The position numbers and the translations under genes were made by a program. A stretch of DNA of 64,000 nt from contig CM043955.1 of NCBI GenBank assembly GCA_014529385.2, positions 148,629,640 to 148,693,639 on the forward strand. Reading direction: 5' to 3'. Source of the stretch: Adiantum capillus-veneris. Its lineage: Eukaryota; Streptophyta; Polypodiopsida; Polypodiales; Pteridaceae. The notes under the pieces are model-generated. The model made no database searches, was not told the DNA's origin, and saw nothing but the letters and a program-made list of their open reading frames with translations. Below are positions 10,786 to 24,403 of the stretch, piece by piece (within the stretch, counting starts at the first letter, position 1; each line of letters opens with the position of its first letter).

Positions 10786-12643
10786 TGTCGTAAAAATTAA
10801 TATCTATCCAACCCAAATGATTTTCTCATATTAAACTGATCACTTAATGTGGGAGAATACACGGGAACAAGGGTTAAGATATAGACATGTGCTTATAGAT
10901 CTATCTCAACACGGGGCCAATGGTTAAGGGCCCCAAATGAGAGATGGTCTATCAAAGAGCAAGGCTAACCAATGGAGCATAAGACCTTAGGGTTAGCTTC
11001 ATTGAAGACCTCCAATAATGTGTGTAAAAGTCCTTTGACCTTAGGCAAGCTAGGGTTGAGCTTGAGGTGGGAACCCGGCCTAAGCTCGAGGTGCTTGTCC
11101 TGCTTGAGGTGCTTGAGGTGCTTGACATGTTTGAGGTGCTTGATTAAGATGCTTGAGGTGCTTGACTGGCTCCATGCTTGAGGTGCTTCACTTGCTACAT
11201 GATTAAGGTGCTTAAAGTGCCTTGAGATGCTTGCCTGAGATGCTTGCCTGAGATGCTTGTGGGAACACCCCCTAGTTCAAGTGCTTTGTCATGCTTGATG
11301 ACTAAGGGGCTTGCTCATCCAAAGTCAAAAAGATCCCTACAAGGAGGGGGGTGAGCCTACAAAGGGGGGGATGAGAGAGAACACACACACACACACACAC
11401 ACACAAGGGAAGCCCCAGCTTGAAGAGGCAGCAAGGACACTTGTCAAGTTCCTCCCCATGTTGCCCTCATGGTGTGCCTGAAGCCTATTGGATGGCCACC
11501 CAAGGGGTCCAATGATAATTTAGGATATTTAATTAATTGATTTTGCATTTATCAAGTCCTCTCTCTCAAAGGGGAAAGGGGGACACTTGTCCCAAGGCTA
11601 CCCATGTTGCTTGTAATGGCTCCTGCTTGTGATTGGCTAGGCCTGGAGGGGTCCAATGAGCTTCAAGCATGAGCTACAAGGGGGGGTCGACCCAAGCAAG
11701 CTAGGGGGGTGCTTAGGGGGTATACTCACCCACACACACTCACAAACACTCTCATTGTGTGCTATGCAAAGTGCAAGAGCTCCATCTCCTTCTCCAAGCT
11801 CCTTGAGAAGTTGAGAGCCTACACCAACTCTCTTGGCTATGGAATGCAAATCCAACCAAGAGCTATGCTTCAATGCTTAAGCTTTCCATATCCTCCTTCT
11901 TCATTACTATGCTATTATGTATGCTAGCAACAAGAGTATGATAAGTGAGGAACTACTTCTTTCTCCTATGAAATGTTTCTTCTTCCTCTTCCCTACCCTC
12001 ATTCCCTGCTAGCTCTCTCCACCTTCGAAGGTGTTTGAGGTCTTGGGACTGAGGCTTGGGATAGTTAAATCTTTCTACAAGTGCATGTTATGCTTATTGC
12101 AAGAAGGCTAATGGTTTATTGCAAGTAGATTAATTACTTAATGCAAGTAGAATAATTGTATTGCAAAGTAGATTAATTATTGCTTTAAGCACAAGTTGAT
12201 GCATAAAAAGTATACATCTTCATGCACTCAAATGATTTAGGGAACACAAAGATTAATGATGTTCACAAGTTCTTGATTGTTTCCAAGCTAAGATTGATTG
12301 TTGAAATTATGCAAAAGCTTGGTGTGTGAACCTTTCATCTTCATATTGCCAAGGAGGTCTCAAGGAACACAAAGATTGTATTGTACCAAGTCTCTCTTAA
12401 TGAGAGAATCTATAATACAAATGCCTTTTGGAGGGGGGACCGGCTCCACATAAATCCGGTCCTCAACTGTTGTCATATTCTCTACACTCTCTCTCTTGTA
12501 AAAGTATTGTTCATGCCTAGTTAATTAAGTGTTATGATAGAGTTTCTACTACCAATTAAGTTCACCCTCTATGCTCTCAAAATTGCTCACTCTAATTCTC
12601 TTAATTCCGCTATTCTCTAAGTTCATAGGCCATTCCCATTACA
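10786..12643 (+). repeat. 3' LTR of gypsy-1 (1.86 kb)
   Basis: It begins TGTCGTAAAAATTAATATC directly after the polypurine tract TCAAGAGAGAGGTAA (10771-10785) and ends CATTCCCATTACA, so it has TG...CA ends. The same 5' and 3' segments bound the LTR of gypsy-2 (58848-60496) and the short inverted LTR at 25896-26168. The interior has CTTGAGGTGCTTG tandem motifs (11090-11260), an (AC)n tract (11381-11404) and the block GGACCGGCTCCACATAAATC near the 3' end. Confidence 0.85.
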
Positions 12644-12649
12644 GAGGGA

Positions 12650-12919
12650 GTGAGTGGTAGCAAGGCAAAGCAGTCAAAGCAGTCTCTCTTAGGAGTTGTG
12701 AATCGGACCATGGGTGAGGGCATGACCAAGTTATGCGATACACTACGCGATGTGGAAGATAAACACAATGCGACATTGAGAGAACTAGAGGCGTCAAGGC
12801 ATGCATTAGAGGAGCGCCTACTTCGAATCTGGGAGGAGGAGGACACAAAACGGCAACAAATTTACCTCTCCACTCAATTGGCCGAGCTTGCCAAGATTCT
12901 AGCTAAAGTCCAGGATTAG
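12650..12919 (+). CDS. Coiled-coil protein C-terminus, possibly Harbinger-associated
   Basis: This 89-codon frame, 220 bases upstream of the Harbinger transposase, starts just inside the DNA that follows the gypsy LTR. It is strongly helical: LRELEASRHALEERLLRIWE is a long amphipathic helix rich in Glu, Arg and Leu. This resembles the C-terminal coiled coil of the Myb/trihelix-like second protein that PIF/Harbinger elements carry for nuclear import and DNA binding. The DNA-binding part is missing and would have been replaced by the LTR. The assignment rests on position and composition, not a diagnostic motif. Confidence 0.4.
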   Translation: MSGSKAKQSKQSLLGVVNRTMGEGMTKLCDTLRDVEDKHNATLRELEASRHALEERLLRIWEEEDTKRQQIYLSTQLAELAKILAKVQD

Positions 12920-13138
12920 TAAGTAAATGTAATATTCTCTTGCAAGGCTGCAAACCTTATTTATTATCATCAAACTCATGAGTGTATACTTTCTACTTTG
13001 CAGGCAGCAACAAAGTAGCTGGATTTTGAAGCATCCCTAAATTTTTGATTGCATAAGGTTACCCTTTTAACTTCAAATCGATTTAAACTGGCTTTAATGT
13101 TTGACTATAAATTTTATGAGTAGTCTTGTCAGTGTAGG

Positions 13139-14518
13139 ATGGAAAATTTGCATATATTTTGGCTACTACATTCCTTCTCTATATGCATGGAAGATCAACC
13201 ATTTTGGCGACGCCGTCCACTTCCATACGCGAGAAACAAGATACACTTGAATTCCATGTTGTACTTCATGTACTTCATGATGTGGGGAGTTTTCATGAGT
13301 TTATTGGAGCCTGATGCATGGCACTACGGGCCTCGTCAATGGTGGGTGTTTCCAAGGCAGGACGTTTTTTGGACCTCAATTCATTGTCGCCTATGGTCCG
13401 AGCCAATCTAAATAATCGGCACAAGTATTTATTTGCATATCACATGTCTTATGAGTCTTTCAATGCACTCTTAAGCATAGTAGAGCCTTTCTTACCTTGT
13501 AGTGGTGAATTTTTTGTCCGTGCTCCCATAGCTAGTGATTTAGCACTAGCATGTGTACTGTGGAGACTAGCGTATGGTCATTATTCCAAATCAATACTTG
13601 TCTTTACCCTATCGGGGAGTCCAGTATACGGAAGTACACCATGATTATATGCCGCATTTTAAGCCAACGTAGCATGTTGAAGCGCTTTCGTATTTGCATA
13701 CCCGAGGGTGCTAGGCTTAAAAGCATAATTGATGGATTTGAAGCTATTATAGGGCTTCCACAAGTAGCAGGTGCCATAGATGGAACACATATTGGACTCC
13801 AAAGGAAGCCATCAAAGGATAAATTTCCAGCACAATACATTTGCAGACATGGGTTTCCTAGCATTCTTCTACAAGGGATAGTCGACTCCCGTAAACTTTT
13901 TTGGAGTGTAGTATGTGTTGCCCCCGATAGCACGCATGACTCAACGCACTTCAAAGAATGTAGTCTTTACCAACAGTTGAAGAGTGATCGAGCCCTCTCC
14001 AGCCCCACAATTCAACTGCAAGGCGAATGCATCCGACCCTACTTGATTGCAGACTCGGCTTCAAAGCCACAACTTTTTTGGTGAAGCCCTTTCGTTCGAA
14101 AGGTGGCCAACACTTAATTCAAAAGCAGCACTTCGATAGGAATCTTTCAAAAGGCAGAGTAAAAGTGGAGAATGTGTTTGGTATCTTGAAGAATAGATGG
14201 CGCATAGTTCGCAAGTTGAATGTCGATCTGGCAATAGCACCCACAGTGATAGACGCTTGCTGCCTCTTGCACAACTTTGTGCAGCTACGCGGGGAGGTTG
14301 AACCAAATGAGCAGGTTGAAATGATGGAGAGCCTCTGCGCGGTGAGCATTAGAACTCTGAATCAAGAGAGAGAGCTTTGCGTGTTAGAGCAACTTTATTT
14401 AGAAACCATGCCTTGCAAAGCATATGAAGGCAAGCGAACATGCTACAAAATGACGGGACATTCCAATGAAATTATGAAGGTTAGGTTACTGACAAAATTT
14501 TGTTTCTTGACTCAATAG
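13139..14518 (+). pseudogene. PIF/Harbinger transposase (DDE_Tnp_4) with frameshifts
   Basis: Read in four successive frames, the sequence encodes a HARBI1-like DDE transposase. The N-terminal region contains RHKYLFAYHMSYESFNALLS and LALACVLWRLAYGHYSKS, followed after a shift by IGESSIRKYT. The catalytic core has the first Asp in LPQVAGAIDGTHIGLQRKPS, the second in YLIADSA, and the Glu in KGRVKVENVFGILKNRWRIV. Breaks lie near 13400, 13610 and 14060; each joins matching parts of the family, so they are simple indels, not introns. All three catalytic residues survive but no intact reading frame does. Terminal inverted repeats were not located. Confidence 0.88.
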
Positions 14519-15223
14519 TTTTTTCTTTTGATATACTTGCTAGTTTGTTCGTTTTGTAGATCACTCCTAACTGTTTTGCAGGTTGCTGAAGGCTTGTTGG
14601 ATGCATTATTTCTCCAAAGATTACAGGAAAAAATTGTAGTTTTTATATCGAGCTTATTGTTAAACATTATGATCATCTCGTTTGTATTTACTATTGATCC
14701 CATGTGCCCTTCGGGCTTTCCTTTCCAAGTACAATCGACATTTATGTTTTCCTGCCTCTGGTTCTTTTTAAGCAATATCACCATTTCTTTTCTTACAATG
14801 AGGTATGCAACATTGCTTGTTTAATAATGTGGTATCTCACAGCTTGAGTAGGCTACTATTGTATGAAGCAAATATTGTTTAACAAAGAGGTATGGCACTG
14901 CTTGAGCAGCCTATTGTTGTACCCTGCATTTCTTGTTTAACATCTGGTGTGTCCTATGGAGTCCAACAAAGACAGTGAACAAAAGGGCAGTGTGAGGGCG
15001 AGAGGGGACAGTCGTTTGCAGGGTGGTTATGCATGCAGGAGAGGCAGCCAAGGCATGAGGCATTGTGCAGGATCCTTGGAGGCTATGCAGGAGGCCGCCT
15101 TGCAGAAGAATTGTGATGGGCTGCAATACATGGGCTGAAGGCCGCTGGGTGTGCCAGTGACAGTATGTAGGTAGGGTCGAAGTTGAGCTGCTCGCAGTAG
15201 AGTGAATGTCATCTCCAAAGACC
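14519..15223. other. Unassigned DNA between Harbinger and LINE-C
   Basis: Short frames only, with no family recognised. 14540-14900 is T-rich and could hold the 3' end of the Harbinger element. 14945-15140 is GA-rich and open in several frames. Confidence 0.5.
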
Positions 15224-15825
15224 ACAATTGGTCATGCTCCTCTTATGATAAGGGATCGGGAGGCACTGTCATTGGCATACCTCTTACATGGAAAGTAAAT
15301 ACAGACAAATCAAGTAGAGGTACCTATTGGGTAGGAGTGGCTGTTGAGTCACGAGTGCAATTTATGATTTTGTCTGTCTACGCAGGGGGTTCTATCAGAG
15401 ACAGAACCCAACTCTAGCAGCAACTCTCTACTCTAAATGAGCCCACCATTCTCATAGGGGACTTCAACATGGTAGAGAGTATAGAAGACCGATTTCCTCT
15501 GAGGGGTAATGTGATCAATGGAGCAAAAAGACATGAATGGAATCGATTAAAGGAACACCTTGACCTTTGGGATGTCGGCTCTCCTGGGGAATTCACTTGG
15601 CAGAATTACTCTAGAGATCCTAATGCTAGAAAAGCAAGGTTAGATAGATGCTACCTAAGCACTTCATTGGCCAGAAGCTTCAACAGAATCAAGGCCAAAC
15701 CTAGGATCACTTCTTGCACCTCAGATCATTATCCTCTAGTTATAACCCTAGACGACAAATGTAAGAAAATAATGATCACACGGACCCTTCCCTGTTTCAA
15801 TTGGAAGAAGTACAGACCATCATAA
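15224..15825 (+). pseudogene. LINE-C endonuclease domain
   Basis: The apurinic-type endonuclease of ORF2 is recognisable in one frame with a single stop at 15415: LIGDFNMVES carries the catalytic GDFN motif, RKARLDRCYLS the next conserved block and CTSDHYPLVI the SDH motif. The N-terminal third, including the first catalytic Asn/Glu, is missing. This domain nicks target DNA to prime reverse transcription. Confidence 0.82.
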
Positions 15826-17954
15826 AGTTAATCTGGGTACAGGCCTTCTCCAAGGGTTTCACTCCCTCCAAGGCATGGACAGTAGCTACATATAACACTC
15901 CCAAATATCTGATAATGTTCAGAAAGAAAGTTGCAAAAATAAGAAGGAAACGCAAAGACCAAATCTATAGCGAATTGGCTGAGTTGGAAGGTAGCAAAAG
16001 CCTGAACACTGATATTCAGGACAAGATTGCTACACTGAGGCACCAACTCCGGTTTGAGGAGGATCTCACCCTCAAACATGCGGCAGTTTTCTTTAGGGAC
16101 TGGTGGGCAGGCAAAGTTGAGAAACCTACTAAAGAAATGTTTCAAATTCTCAGAAAGAAACATAGTAGACAGTCCATCCCATTGTTGGGGGGTCAGAACG
16201 GCAAGGCCCTCAATGAAAGTGAAAATCTAGCTATTGCCAAGGAGCATTTCTCCTCGCTTTTCAATCCCAAGGAAACTCTGAATGATGAGGTAATCTCTGC
16301 CCGAGCCGCAATCAGACAGTCTAGAAAACAAGTGATCCCCCCTCACTTAGTAGTACAACTAGATTCAGGTATCACTGTAGGGAAAATTAAGAAAGCCATT
16401 GAGTCCTTAAAGCCGAAGAAGACTCCAGGCCTTGATGGACTCCCGACAGAGTTCTACCAGACCTTTAAGGAAGTGCTTTCTCCCATACTTCTTAAAGTCT
16501 GGGAAGAATCAGTCAAACATGGCGCCCTACCAGTATAGCTCAATACTGGAGTCATCAAACTTCTTCACAAGAAGGGGCCCAAAGAGATCATTGCAAACTG
16601 GCGACCTCTCACCATGCTAAATTTAGCCTACAAAATATTCACCAAAGCTGTTGCTATTAGGATATCCCCAGCCCTTGCTGAATGGCTGTGCACATAACAG
16701 AAAGGATTCATCAAAGGCAGGAGAATCATGGAAGCAGTCATCGCATTGTGGGAAGGAATAGAGCACGCAGAAGACACTCGCCAAGATTTTGTTTTTGTCA
16801 AAGTCGACTTCAACAAAGCCTATGACAGACTGGAATGGACTTTCATACTCGGCTGTTTAGCCATGATGGGTTTTGGACCAGGAATAATCAGATTCGTGAA
16901 GACCCTGCTAGGGAACGCCCAGGCAAGAGTAGCAGTAAATAATGGCATCTCGAAACTCTTCCCTCTCAATCGGTCAATTAGGCAAGGATGCCCCCTTGCC
17001 CCCCTACTCTTTGCCACTGTTGCAGAATCTCTCAATTGGCTGGTCAAAACCAGAATGCAGGAAGGGATTCTCAAAGGAATATTGCTACCAGACGGCAGGC
17101 AGCAATGCCTGTCTCAATTTGCTGACGACACCAATGGTCTGCTCAATAATGACGAACAGACACTCCAAAGCTTTAGGAAATGTCTGAAGACATTCTGCAC
17201 AGCCTGTGGTTCTAAGATCAATCATGCTAAAACCGGAATCAGGGCTTCCCTCTCTCCACTTCCTAGATGGATCACAGAGCAAGGATGCACAGTCCTTCAA
17301 GATGGGGTCATCTTCAGACTTTTAGGTATTCCATTTGGCTTTAAAATTTCCATGGCCCAAAGTTGGCAATGGGTTTTGGATCGCTTCTCCTCCAAATTAG
17401 ATCAATGGAATGGGTTCCAGCCCAACATCGCAGGAAGAGCACTGGTCATCAAGCATTTTTTCTCTTGCTATGTGCTTTTTTCTCTCTCCTGCTGGAGACC
17501 CCCGGACTCACACCTAAAGGAAATAACCCGAGCATGTAGAAATTGCCTTTGGTCGGGGGACCCACTGAGAAAGTCCTAGCTAAGGTAAGTTGGGACATTT
17601 GCTGCCTACCCAAGGCTCAAGGAGGACTTGGACTCCCCAACTTCAGCAAATGGGCGGACAAGCTGGCAGTGAAACTCATCCTCAGGGCATTAGACAATCC
17701 AGAAGAGGAATGGGCAACATTGCTATTCAGAAATATCAACAAATTTTCAATTAAAGGTTATAAGGGGATGCTCCCTCTACCCTGTATCTCCATATTCTTT
17801 GGCCTTGAGGAGATAACCCCTAGTGGTTCCCCCCTTCTCAGATCAGTGTGGGGAGCCTGGAACGGATATAGAGAGCATTTAAGAGTAAACTGGGACTCCA
17901 AACACAGCGACTACCTAAGAACCCACGAATCGTTGTGGTGGGCTATGCCTCCTA

Positions 17955-17993
<39 letters not shown>

Positions 17994-18997
17994 AGCCAGG
18001 CACATATTAGGACAACCAAACACATCCTCAACAAAGGAATCTCAACCTGGAAAAACCTGTGGCACAATCTCGAGCACAGGTGGCTCTCCCTTACCGAACT
18101 CACCAGTCGTTACCCCTTGCAACCTTGGGAAATAGCACTTATAGAAAGATAGAAGGCTCTCTTCCCAAAGGAACTAGAATGGACCCTCTTGAGTGAAAGC
18201 GACCCCTCCCCCAAGGCTTTCCACTGGGCAAATGGGAGCGCTTTTCCCAACCCCCCTACTCTGAACCCAATCCTGAAAGAACCTCTGCACATCTTCTTAA
18301 CAGGAAATGGAAAGTTGCACTTAATTGTAGGCAATGGACTTTCAAAATCCAAGCCTTGTGGAATAGGGGTATCCCCGCAAAGCATTCCGTCCTACTCTGG
18401 CTAATTTTGCACAGAGCAGTCTGGACAGGTCATAGAATGAAGAGTGCTGGCCTAGGAAACAGAGCTTGCTTACGGTGCAACAGAGTCGAAGAGGACATCC
18501 CCCACCTGTTCATTAACTGTCCTAAAAGCTTAGAAATTTTGGCCCCTCTTAATGCAGGTCTAGGGTTCACACCCAGTTGGAAGCAACTTCTTCTAGGAGA
18601 TTCAGTTTCTTTATTGTCGGTTTTTTGGAATAGGATAAGAGGGGAGTTCTTTTGGATCATTTGGTCTGACCGAAATGACAGGTTGTTTAACAGGGATTAC
18701 CAAACTAAAAGTCTGAGAGAAAATTTTCACTGCTTTTCCCTACAGGTTAACCAGCTAAAGCTTGATCAATGTAGAGTGTACGAAGCAAGCTTCAAGGTGC
18801 TTACTGACTGCATGAGCTATTACAATAGCGCCAACATAAACAAGCAACAAGAGGTTCTCCTTGATGGATCTTACACACACATGCAAAGGATGCTTGATGA
18901 ATGCAGAATGGACGTTGAAAGGCTACGAAGGCTACACAGCAATGGGATACGTCTGGTCGTCCGCATGCAGGATCTTTTAGAAAACCTGACAGCTTAA
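15801..18997 (+). pseudogene. LINE-C reverse transcriptase and C-terminal region
   Basis: RT blocks in order: KKTPGLDGLPTEFYQTF, NWRPLTMLNLAYKIFTKAV, VKVDFNKAYDRLEW, RSIRQGCPLAPLLFATVAE and the active site QFADDTN (FADD instead of YADD). A zf-RVT-like region follows with KHSVLLWLILHRAVWTG and CLRCNRVEEDIPHLFINC. Stops at 16536 and 16696 and frameshifts near 15800 and 17570 inactivate it. A C36 homopolymer (17956-17991) sits in the connector and is absent from LINE-D. The C-terminus has an unusual helical tail (VNQLKLDQCRVYEASFKVL) shared with LINE-D. Confidence 0.88.
17956..17991. repeat. C36 homopolymer inside LINE-C
   Basis: Thirty-six consecutive C residues between CCTAT and TCAGCC. The homologous place in LINE-D (about 62620-62640) has ordinary sequence. 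Confidence 0.95.
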
Positions 18998-19185
18998 ATG
19001 CCCTGTAAGCAAAATGGTGTTGATGATCCCCAATTTTTTGTAATTACCTTTGAATGTAAATCGGTGCTATCGGATCATATGGAAGCAACATTTTGTAAAG
19101 CCCCACAATGTAATTTTGTTCTCTACTTAATATAACGCTCTCACGCCCTTTATGGTTTGTTTTTTTTTTTTTTTTAAAGATTGTG

Positions 19186-19560
19186 TACAAACTTTCTCCT
19201 ATATGTTGTGGTCCTTTCGAAATCTCCAAGAAAATTTGGGATGTAGCTTATAAAGTCAAGTTAATGGGGAGTTCTCATCCTGTCTTCCATTTTAGCAAAT
19301 TGAAAATCAATCCACGGTTAGAGAGAGTTTCTCTAGAGATTTCAGTGGTTTTGATAAGCTAAACGAACACTCCACATAGACCTAAAAAGATTCTAAGATA
19401 TCGTGATAGACAAAGTCAACATAAAGTGTACCAAGAGGAACTCATTAAGTGGATGAACATGATGAGCAAGCAACTACTTGGAAACGCGAGAGCGTAATTA
19501 CCAAGAGGTTTCCCCATTTTGTTTTCGAGAGCAAAAACTCTTCTTAATGGGAGGGGGTTA
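19186..19560 (+). pseudogene. Ty3/gypsy Pol C-terminus (gypsy-3) and polypurine tract
   Basis: 19192-19320 reads PICCGPFEISKKIWDVAYKV followed by HPVFHFSKLKINPR, the conserved GPFxI...AYxxxL...HPVFHxSxLK segment at the integrase C-terminus of plant gypsy elements. 19385-19540 continues as KKILRYRDRQSQHKVYQEEL, a degenerate chromodomain-type tail. The frame is broken by stops. It ends at a purine tract, ATGGGAGGGGG, directly before the LTR-like repeat. This family differs from gypsy-1 and gypsy-2. Confidence 0.78.
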
Positions 19561-20735
<1,175 letters not shown>

Positions 20736-21206
20736 TAAATGTGCATAGACGTTAGAACCCACGCCGTACCTTCAAAGCTTTGAAAGGGGTCGCACATGAA
20801 GTTTACACCCTCTCCAAAACGATGATGATGGAAGTTTAGGGGCTTGCCGCCAGAGGTGCATCACATGCTCTGTTTTGCGACATTTCCTCTCTCACAAGAT
20901 AACTTCTAAAGTTGGACGTTGGTGGTAATGTACTCCTTTCACATTTTACGGCTTGATGTAGTGTGTGAAAGATTCCCCAAATTTCCTATTTTTTATGAAG
21001 TCACTTGCGGACCCTTCGACTGCATCAATTTATAAAATTATTTGCAATGTGAACCACTTTTCAGCATGGGGTCAAAATAGAAATTATGTGAGGGACCAGG
21101 GCGCTTGACTCTTGGCTTTTAGAGACACCTTGCAAAGGAGTCCAACTGCCCGAGTAGGTAGAGGACTGTGTCACTGCATTGTGATTGTGTCAACTACAAA
21201 ACAACT

Positions 21207-21340
21207 CACACACACACAAACACCCACACACACACACACACACACACACTACTACCCCCACACAAGAGTATAGTGATAGTGTTGAGGTTGCAAGACACCC
21301 ACGCACACACACTTACTCTCACACACACACAAACACAATG
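21207..21340. repeat. (CA)n-rich region
   Basis: Two CA-rich blocks (21207-21248 and about 21297-21336) flank a short segment that is itself partly duplicated (GTGATTGTGTCAACTACAAAAC versus GTGATAGTGTTGAGGTTGCAAGAC). Confidence 0.85.
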
Positions 21341-21350
21341 GGAGGGGGTA

Positions 21351-21849
<499 letters not shown>

Positions 21850-24403
21850 AATGGAAATCCCACAAATGAGATGGAAATCCCACAAATAATGTCTTTAAAA
21901 ATGAAAACTACCTTAAATTTAAGGCATTGGGATAAATGTTAGGCTACATAGATGCTCAAGGGATTGAACATCTAAATGGTTTAGACGTATATAAACAACC
22001 TTGCTAAATGACTGAGTCATAATCGCTTGAAAGCATTGAGCTGAGAAGAAAATGCTTAGCTAAATAAATGCTCAAGGAACTAAGCATACGAGGATGAGGA
22101 ACTGAGAATACGAGGATCAGAACTCATGCTGCCCAAACTTATGCATAATGATGTAATCAATGGTTACTAGGATGGGAAATTGCACTATTGGAAGCAAATA
22201 TGCATCCTAAAAAGGGTGTTATAGCGACAAAAGTTGGATCTTCGTAGTAAAGATAACTTTATAATAAGTGTGACACTGAGAAAGCTAATGGAAATCTCCA
22301 ATTCAAATGATAAGCTAGGGTTGACTACTGGCTTGAGATGGAGTTCTCAAGGTATAAAACCCTTATTAAATCTCTTGTTTAAACTAAAAGAGATTGCCAA
22401 AAATTTTAAGAGAACCGCTTCATTTTGTAATAGAGTTTCTCTTATGCCACGGATAGGTCTCTAGTTTCTTGTGAAGGTGGTTCTCTCTCTAGGAACAGAA
22501 AGAGTAATGTGCGTGTAGCCAATGATCACTTTGGTGGTAATTTACTGGTATGGGACATGTAAATTGCCATTGAATTGACTGTAGCCTTGGTGGAATGGGA
22601 CACCAAGATGTGTGCACGGGCACTGACTCTTTGGCAGCTTGATACACTCTATCCGCGGTGTCCAAGTGTGATCTTATTAACTTTGTCTGCAATGACGAGT
22701 GTGATTTTGATACACTATGTCCGTAGTGACAAATGTACAATTTTAATGTGGACGTTGCAAATATGGATAGACTTAATTATTTTTGGAGTTTGGAGAAACT
22801 CTAGAAACTTGAGTGCGAGCACATTCAAGATGACATAGACATAATCAATATAATGCACGTAATGGAGCTAACTCCAAAGTGATCTAGATTAGCAAGCCAT
22901 TGGATTGGTCGACTTAAATGCGTAGGGGATGCCTTACGCATTTGAAAAGCATAGTCTTTCTCAAGAAGTGGACTCTTCTTAAATGTACCAACACCATTGG
23001 TGACGCCTTAGGTCATTTGGAAAGCGTAGTCTTTCCTAAGAGGCGGAGTCTTCTTAAATATAACACAATCAGGAAAGCATGGTCTTTCCATGTGAAGCGC
23101 AGTGTTCTATTGGTTATAGTTGACATTTCAAAAGCATAGCTTTTTTGGAGTTGAAGTTAGGTTTCACAGAGGGACATCTGAACCAAGTTCAATTAAATGG
23201 TTGGCTATCATATGTTCACGACATGTAGAACCTCTAGGATTGAGTGGAGAAATCACCATAAGAGGGTCTCTACATTGCATTACATTGAGTGGAATTTCAC
23301 TTCAGACAGGCCACATTTTTAAATCGGTACCAATATAAATATTAAACCTTGTGTACCATAGTAGGATTGGATATTGAGTTGGAAAACTCAAAATATATCC
23401 TAACATATTTGATGACTTGTAGACTCAGAGTCCAGGACTGAACCGGAGTGTTCAGCGGAGTAATTTCTACCTAGACGAGCTTGAGGTGAGCTGCATCACA
23501 TACTTGGAATAAGCTCTTCAAACCATATGACTTGTTTCATTTGGCCAGTGATATTTGATAACAAGCATGCACTTCACGGAGTTGAAGTATGATGCTAGTG
23601 ACTTTACGTCCCAAATTTTACTTATAGAGTCATTGATTAGTGTGATCTAGTTGGCAGAGCCTCCACCTGACTTTTACACTAGTTATATTTGATCTTATAT
23701 TGTATGGATCCAGAATTTGGTTGTAGCAACCACATTTTGTGTTGGAATGCACAACATAGAGGTCAGATTTGTTACTTAGGAAAAGTAACAAGAATTTTAT
23801 ACATCATATATTTGATATAATGTTTGTATGGGAAGCCTACTCGGAGGTTGATCTTATTAGGTACGTAGATATCTATATAAGCCTTAAAGTACTAGTGGTA
23901 CTGAAATTACTGTGTATAACATTGTGGAGTTTGTATCCATCCATAGAGATGAAACTCCGCATTGAGTGTACCAACTGACCTATCTTGCAGATCTATTTAA
24001 TCCATAGAGATATTTCGTGTGGTTCTTGCGGAGCATGCATATGAATTGTGTAAAATTGTATCTTTGTTAGTTAACTGATCATATTTGGGCAGAGATTGCC
24101 ACTTGGGAAGACAAGTAGGTAGTTTTTTCCATATGATTAGGAGGCAGTAAAATATAATTGTAGTTACTCTTCGTAACATATACACGATAAGGTCCTATGG
24201 TGTTGTCATCATGAGGTACTTTGATGAAGATAGTCACCATGAATATATCTGCAAAATTGTACACCTAATACCATGTGTGGTTTCAGGCAACTTAACAGCT
24301 TCGTAAAGGCTATATCACTATCCGTAGTTGATAGTGATAAAATTAGTACATTGGCTTAGATGCATGTAACTACATAAAAAATTTAAACCAGAATAGTATG
24401 CTT
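21850..24403. other. Unassigned AT-rich DNA
   Basis: No family recognised on either strand; no frame exceeds 90 codons. It contains one internal duplication: about 70 bases at 22925-22996 recur at 22998-23067 (both with CATAGTCTTTC or CGTAGTCTTTC and GACTCTTCTTAAAT or GAGTCTTCTTAAAT). Decayed retroelement DNA is likely but not demonstrable by eye. Confidence 0.5.

Larger units (their letters stand above)
7376..12643 (+). mobile_element. Ty3/gypsy retrotransposon relic (gypsy-1), 5' truncated
   Basis: Order is gag, RT thumb/RNase H remnants, integrase remnants, polypurine tract and a long 3' LTR, as in Ty3/gypsy elements. The 5' LTR, primer site and RT palm are absent, and the sequence starts abruptly in gag just after the CACTA terminus. 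Its close relative is gypsy-2 at 56987-60496, which shares the 3' region and LTR; an inverted third copy flanks the giant element. Frames are broken throughout, so it is a fossil. Confidence 0.85.
15224..19175 (+). mobile_element. L1-type LINE relic (LINE-C)
   Basis: A 5'-truncated non-LTR retrotransposon with endonuclease, reverse transcriptase and a C-terminal zinc-finger-like region in plant L1 order. The 3' UTR ends near CTACTTAATATAACGCTCTC, the same ending as LINE-D (about 63870). LINE-C ends before a T16 run at 19160-19175, whereas LINE-D ends in a short A run. The two are roughly 60-70 percent alike in readable protein. Confidence 0.85.
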
